Positions 39,638-40,201 of a DNA stretch of 40,201 nucleotides are shown in pieces. This DNA comes from Nevskia sp. (GTDB lineage Bacteria; Pseudomonadota; Gammaproteobacteria; Nevskiales; Nevskiaceae): NCBI GenBank assembly GCA_031291075.1, contig JARLJS010000100.1, positions 1-40,201 of the forward strand, in the 5' to 3' direction. A model generated the notes under the pieces. That model searched no databases and was not told where the DNA came from. It saw only the letters and a program-made list of their open reading frames with translations. The first letter of the stretch is position 1. Each line of letters begins with the position of its first letter. Position numbers and translations under genes: made by a program.

Positions 39638-39725
39638 GCCTGGGTGGCGGAATCGGTAGACGCAGCGGACTCAAAATCCGCCGAGGCAACCCCTCGTGAG
39701 AGTTCGAGTCTCTCCCTAGGCACCA
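39638..39725 (+). tRNA. tRNA-Leu, anticodon CAA
   Basis: The 88-nt sequence folds as a class II tRNA: acceptor stem GCCTGGG/CCTAGGC, D-arm with GCGGAATCGGTAGACGC, anticodon stem GCGGA/TCCGC with loop CTCAAAA (anticodon CAA), a long variable arm, and T-arm GAGAGTTCGAGTCTCTC. The CCA end is encoded (39723-39725). It reads UUG codons. Confidence 0.97.
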
Positions 39726-39790
39726 GCGGGTTTTCTCTAGCAAAAACGACCTGCGATGGGCTAAATCGTTCGCGCTTTTTCCGCGCATTT

Positions 39791-39825
39791 GTAGCCACAG
39801 CGGATTAAAACTCCGCTACGGCAAC
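39791..39825 (+). repeat. degenerate copy of the tRNA-Leu D/anticodon-arm region
   Basis: This 35-bp stretch matches 39656-39690 of the tRNA at 27 of 35 positions, including GTAG, CAGCGGA and CGGCAAC-type blocks and an intact anticodon-like stem GCGGA/TCCGC. It lies 66 bp after the tRNA and looks like a leftover of integration at the tRNA or of a decayed second tRNA gene. Confidence 0.6.
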
Positions 39826-40061
39826 GTAATCAATTGTTTTGACGTTGATTTCCGAGTCGCTGCGCTCGGAACAGGCCTTACACAAAACCACAGCCTCCCG
39901 CCGCGGGTGGCTGCGCTCCCTTCGGAGCGCGGGCGCCACCGTGCTGCCCCTTCGGGCAGCACTCCCGGAACCACGTCATCGGTTCCGATGATGCTGGCCT
40001 ACCGACAACGTGGTCAGTCCGACGCGTCCGCTTCTGTGCGACGCTGCCAGTATTGCGTCCG
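39826..40061. other. gene-free stretch with strong hairpins
   Basis: No credible gene is seen between the tRNA and the IS630 end. Two compact hairpins with CTTC loops stand next to each other: GCGCTCC/GGAGCGC (39913-39930), enclosed by GGTGGC/GCCACC (39906-39940), and GTGCTGCCC/GGGCAGCAC (39941-39962). Further inverted repeats are CCGAG/CTCGG at 39852-39869 and CATCGG/CCGATG near 39978-39991. There is no T run behind them, so they are not simple terminators. A structured RNA or island-end recombination site is possible. Confidence 0.5.
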
Positions 40062-40201
40062 CTAGTGTCCTGAGTTAGAAGTTCGTTGACAAAAGCGTTT
40101 GATTGAAGCCAGGATGTCGTCGGCGGACTTTGTCCAAGCAAACGGTCGCGGATTTTTGTTGTAGGTCTCCAGGTAGTGGCGAATCGCCGTTTCCAGGGCC
40201 A
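40062..40201 (-). CDS. IS630-family transposase, C-terminal fragment at the edge
   Basis: The last 45 residues are in the window on the minus strand: HYLETYNKNPRPFAWTKSAD, then ILASIKRFCQRTSNSGH and stop. PFxWTKSADxILxSxxRFCxR is the usual C-terminus of IS630 transposases. The rest lies beyond the right edge, so intactness cannot be judged. The element end is near 40063, where TAGTGTCCTGAG follows; IS630 duplicates TA. Confidence 0.85.
   Translation of the reverse strand, partial: ALETAIRHYLETYNKNPRPFAWTKSADDILASIKRFCQRTSNSGH

Noticed and set aside
39791-39825. A second functional tRNA gene
   Set aside because: The acceptor and T arms are missing and the anticodon position would read AAA, which does not fit a leucine tRNA.
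39878-40141. 87-codon minus-strand frame near the right edge
   Set aside because: It overlaps the IS630 C-terminus in another frame and covers the hairpin region; no protein-like pattern is seen.
1-40201. CRISPR array or defence island
   Set aside because: No regularly spaced direct repeats and no cas-like genes; the only tandem repeats are the 8-bp and 18-bp ones inside coding sequence.

Overview
The window looks like chromosomal DNA of a GC-rich, Gram-negative proteobacterium. It has outer-membrane lipoproteins, TolC/RND efflux systems, meta-cleavage catabolism of aromatics, and palindromic intergenic repeats with CCCTCTCCC arms. I would guess a gammaproteobacterium of the Xanthomonadales/Nevskiales/Steroidobacter kind, but the sequence does not fix the taxon. 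All assignments come from reading motifs; no database search was possible.

Layout. (1) 1-4753: an exported redox block. It starts with the 3' part of a c-type cytochrome ending at a strong terminator, then a secreted unknown protein, a TlpA-like thioredoxin, a DUF4266-type lipoprotein with a Cys-Gly-Cys tail, a DUF3570-type outer-membrane barrel and an ApbE-like flavin transferase. (2) 4869-5502: a HigBA/Gp49-type toxin-antitoxin locus. The toxin is frameshifted by a third copy of an 8-bp tandem repeat, and its upstream region was hit by a transposon. (3) 5536-8304: a complete 2769-bp IS1595-family transposon with 28-bp inverted repeats and an 8-bp target duplication. Besides the transposase it carries a zinc-ribbon protein, a HEPN-like protein, two small unknown proteins, a phage-like lipoprotein and a structured RNA resembling phage C4 antisense RNA. 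(4) 8381-9712: a membrane-anchored J-domain protein.

(5) 9678-18276: an aromatic catabolic operon under a divergent TetR regulator with a clear palindromic operator. It encodes a C-C hydrolase, extradiol dioxygenase, FAD monooxygenase, 2-keto-4-pentenoate hydratase, acylating acetaldehyde dehydrogenase, hydroxyoxovalerate aldolase and a Tat/lipoprotein-type amidohydrolase. Together they can hydroxylate a phenol, open the ring by meta-cleavage and reduce the product to pyruvate and acetyl-CoA plus an organic acid. (6) 18315-24732: a second TetR regulator divergent from an EmrAB-type tripartite pump (outer-membrane lipoprotein, HlyD adaptor, DHA2 permease), followed by an SDR without its catalytic lysine and an MgtC-family membrane protein. 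(7) 24836-25729: a COG2521-like methyltransferase. (8) 26024-31412: a tripartite RND efflux operon bracketed by related palindromic repeats. (9) 31602-34116: a periplasmic beta-propeller protein, an FMN reductase and a divergent AraC regulator.

(10) 34119-39588: surface-glycan-like genes (unknown 282-aa protein, double methyltransferase, RgpF-like protein), then queA and an ATP-grasp ligase. (11) 39638-40201: tRNA-Leu(CAA) with its promoter, a degenerate partial copy of the tRNA, strong hairpins and the 3' end of an IS630 transposase. This looks like the edge of an island.

The points most worth a second look are the C4-like RNA riding inside an IS1595 transposon, the repeat-driven toxin frameshift, and the TlpA/DUF4266/DUF3570/ApbE redox cassette.
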